From: DASZMX01 sp035551475
GTDB lineage: Bacteria; Verrucomicrobiota; Verrucomicrobiia; Limisphaerales; Palsa-1400
NCBI GenBank assembly: GCA_035551475.1
Contig: DASZMX010000037.1
Span: 43,173-107,172, forward strand
Reading direction: 5' to 3'
DNA length: 64,000 bases
Below are positions 63,113 through 64,000 of this stretch, piece after piece (position 1 is the first letter of the stretch; each line of letters opens with the position of its first letter). Below the pieces are notes generated by a model that searched no databases, was not told the DNA's origin, and saw nothing but the letters and a program-made list of their open reading frames with translations. The position numbers were made by a program, and so were the translations under genes.

Positions 63113-63171
63113 TTACCGTGATTGATTTCCAATAGTTTGTGTGCCTAGGTGCCATCCGGCGCCAAAGTTCG

Positions 63172-63417
63172 CTACTCGCGCGACTTTTCCCCGCTCCTTT
63201 TCTGCTTGTCCGGGCTGGGAACGAATCTGACTTGTATCTTCGGCGCCGATGGATCCAAAAGCTCCGGCAACCGCTCTGCCAGGCACATCTCAACGATCTG
63301 GCTCGGAGTCATTCCTTGGCGCTCAGCCACCGCCCAAATTTGTATCTTCATCTCCTGCGTCACTCTCACCGCGAGGCGCGTCGATTTGATCTTTTTCTTA
63401 ATTTTTCCAAGTGGCAT
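63172..63417 (-). CDS. ribbon-helix-helix protein of an integrated element
   Basis: An 81-residue basic protein. The ATG at 63417 (MPLGKIKKKIKSTRLAVRVT) is preferred over a frame start at 63621 that overlaps the next gene region. The pattern of one beta-strand (RLAVRVTQEM) and two helices (KIQIWAVAERQGMTPSQIVE, MCLAERLPELL) is a ribbon-helix-helix fold. Such proteins act as DNA-binding accessory factors or antitoxin-like repressors on mobile elements. It is the first gene inside the tRNA fragment. Confidence 0.6.
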   Translation of the reverse strand: MPLGKIKKKIKSTRLAVRVTQEMKIQIWAVAERQGMTPSQIVEMCLAERLPELLDPSAPKIQVRFVPSPDKQKRSGEKSRE

Positions 63418-63504
63418 ATTGTGAATAACTTTGTGAACAAGTTTCCTGAGTTTTATTCGACCTAAGACGGGAGTTGTCCTACCCCGGTTGCAATAATCCT
63501 CGCC

Positions 63505-63717
63505 ATGACCAAACCAACTAGACTGCTCGCGCGAATGGAGCCTGAACTTGAACTCATTGCTGGCCACCTTTCCCCTTCCGATCGCTTCCGCCTCGCCTTG
63601 AAGTTCGAGCGTTGGGCGCACGAGCTCCGGATAACGGCTCGCGTCCTAGGGAGGCCACGGACGCAGGCACGGAAAGGTTTGCGCCGACTTTCGGAGCGTC
63701 AACTGCTGAGGAATTAG
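63505..63717 (+). CDS. small hypothetical protein of an integrated element
   Basis: A 70-residue basic, helical product (PTRLLARMEPELELIAGHLS, FERWAHELRITARVLGRP). It has a plausible ATG after an A/T-rich leader. It overlaps the gene at 63554-63874 on the other strand by 164 bp, so it may be an antisense shadow. Kept because the codon pattern and charge profile look coherent. Confidence 0.35.
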   Translation: MTKPTRLLARMEPELELIAGHLSPSDRFRLALKFERWAHELRITARVLGRPRTQARKGLRRLSERQLLRN

Positions 63718-63874
63718 CCCCTTCCGCCATCGCTTCCCTGACCAGTCGCTCGACAATATTGCTGCGGCTCGTCTGCGCTTCATTCGCCATTCGGTCTAAA
63801 ATCTTCCGAGCGTCCCCCGCTATAAACAGGTTCAGCTTCGCCCCATCGGTTTTTGTTCTCGGCTTAGTTTTCAT
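63554..63874 (-). CDS. ribbon-helix-helix protein of an integrated element
   Basis: A 106-residue protein. A strand (KLNLFIAGDARKILDRM) and two helices (ANEAQTSRSNIVERLVREAM) fit a ribbon-helix-helix DNA-binding domain at residues about 12-50. A low-complexity basic tail follows (ARTSRRGGSDRKGKGGQQ). It is probably a regulator or a partition/relaxosome accessory of the integrated element. The tail is antisense to the plus-strand ORF at 63505. Confidence 0.6.
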   Translation of the reverse strand: MKTKPRTKTDGAKLNLFIAGDARKILDRMANEAQTSRSNIVERLVREAMAEGANSSAVDAPKVGANLSVPASVASLGREPLSGARAPNARTSRRGGSDRKGKGGQQ

Positions 63875-63949
63875 TCACATGGTCTGACGCTCAATTACGG
63901 ATTTATTACGCCAAAAACTCCTTTGGTGTCAAGAACGATTCAAAATCAC

Positions 63950-63979
63950 TTGACGTTTACGCCATTGTTACGTAAGAAT
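63950..63979 (+). promoter_or_regulatory. promoter of a gene starting at the right edge
   Basis: TTGACG (63950-63955) is followed after 17 bp by TAAGAAT. The palindrome TTACGTAA (63968-63975) overlaps the -10 region. A candidate ATG at 63987 opens MARPN and runs off the window; too little is visible to name the gene. Confidence 0.4.
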
Positions 63980-64000
63980 CTCAAATATGGCGCGACCAAC

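Noticed and set aside
1..64000. CRISPR arrays, rRNA genes, insertion sequences, riboswitches
   Set aside because: No regular spacer-repeat pattern, no rRNA-like stretch, no transposase frame and no recognisable riboswitch core were seen.

Overview
The window looks like a chromosomal segment of a free-living, plant-polysaccharide-degrading member of the Verrucomicrobiota (Limisphaerales/Pedosphaera-like). The pointers are pseudopilin genes of the FTLIELLVVIAIIAIL type with a C-terminal xDGH motif, a VPD-type CTERM anchor protein, DUF1080, DUF5069, DUF5107, DUF2911 and PIG-L families, very large secreted proteins with beta-strand repeats, and few Shine-Dalgarno-like sites. This is inference from gene content; no rRNA is present.

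1-13.4 kb is a regulated sugar locus. A sugar-porter MFS transporter is translationally coupled to a DUF5107/TPR protein that runs off the left edge. An AraC regulator and a XylR-like regulator are divergent. They are followed by a LamG/Ig/beta-strand-repeat protein, a pseudopilin, a clan GH-D (alpha-galactosidase-like) hydrolase and an SGNH hydrolase. The transporter operon and the LamG-pilin-hydrolase operon carry the same direct repeat, TGTCCAT with a 21-bp period, in the same orientation. This suggests one AraC/XylR-type regulon. 13.4-35.7 kb holds more secreted carbohydrate-active genes: a CBM-rich protein with a pseudopilin, a GH16 laminarinase-like enzyme, an alginate-lyase-like protein, two GH12-like enzymes (one C-terminally truncated) and a CBM protein. 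It also holds two kinase/response-regulator pairs whose sensors share a twin OB-like periplasmic architecture. A perfect palindrome lies about 41.5 bp upstream of the predicted start point of the second pair, and a related copy precedes the alginate-lyase-like gene.

44.7-36.2 kb (minus strand) is a tightly overlapping operon. In order it encodes two DUF2911 proteins, a secreted PIG-L deacetylase, a 49-residue one-helix membrane protein, a Na+/solute symporter, a compact BshC-like protein, BshB1 and BshA. It is a bacillithiol-type thiol locus with a much-shortened candidate for the cysteine-adding enzyme. DUF5069 follows. 44.9-50.4 kb holds a NagX-like membrane protein, a GH29 fucosidase, a metallophosphoesterase and a membrane protein.

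50.4-55 kb (minus) is a run of closely spaced genes: two GYF/DUF4190 membrane proteins, a DUF2752 protein, a small membrane protein, galactokinase, a GNAT acetyltransferase and DusB. 55.1-61.4 kb (plus) holds an outer-membrane barrel, two tandem paralogous secreted proteins, a CPBP protease, ComF, AccD and a metallophosphoesterase. DUF1080 and a CTERM-anchored protein close the chromosomal part, followed by a clear terminator.

At 63,063-63,112 there is only the 3' part of a tRNA-Val(CAC) on the minus strand. Beyond it lie lower-GC DNA and small ribbon-helix-helix genes. I read this as the left attachment site of an integrated element that continues past the right edge.
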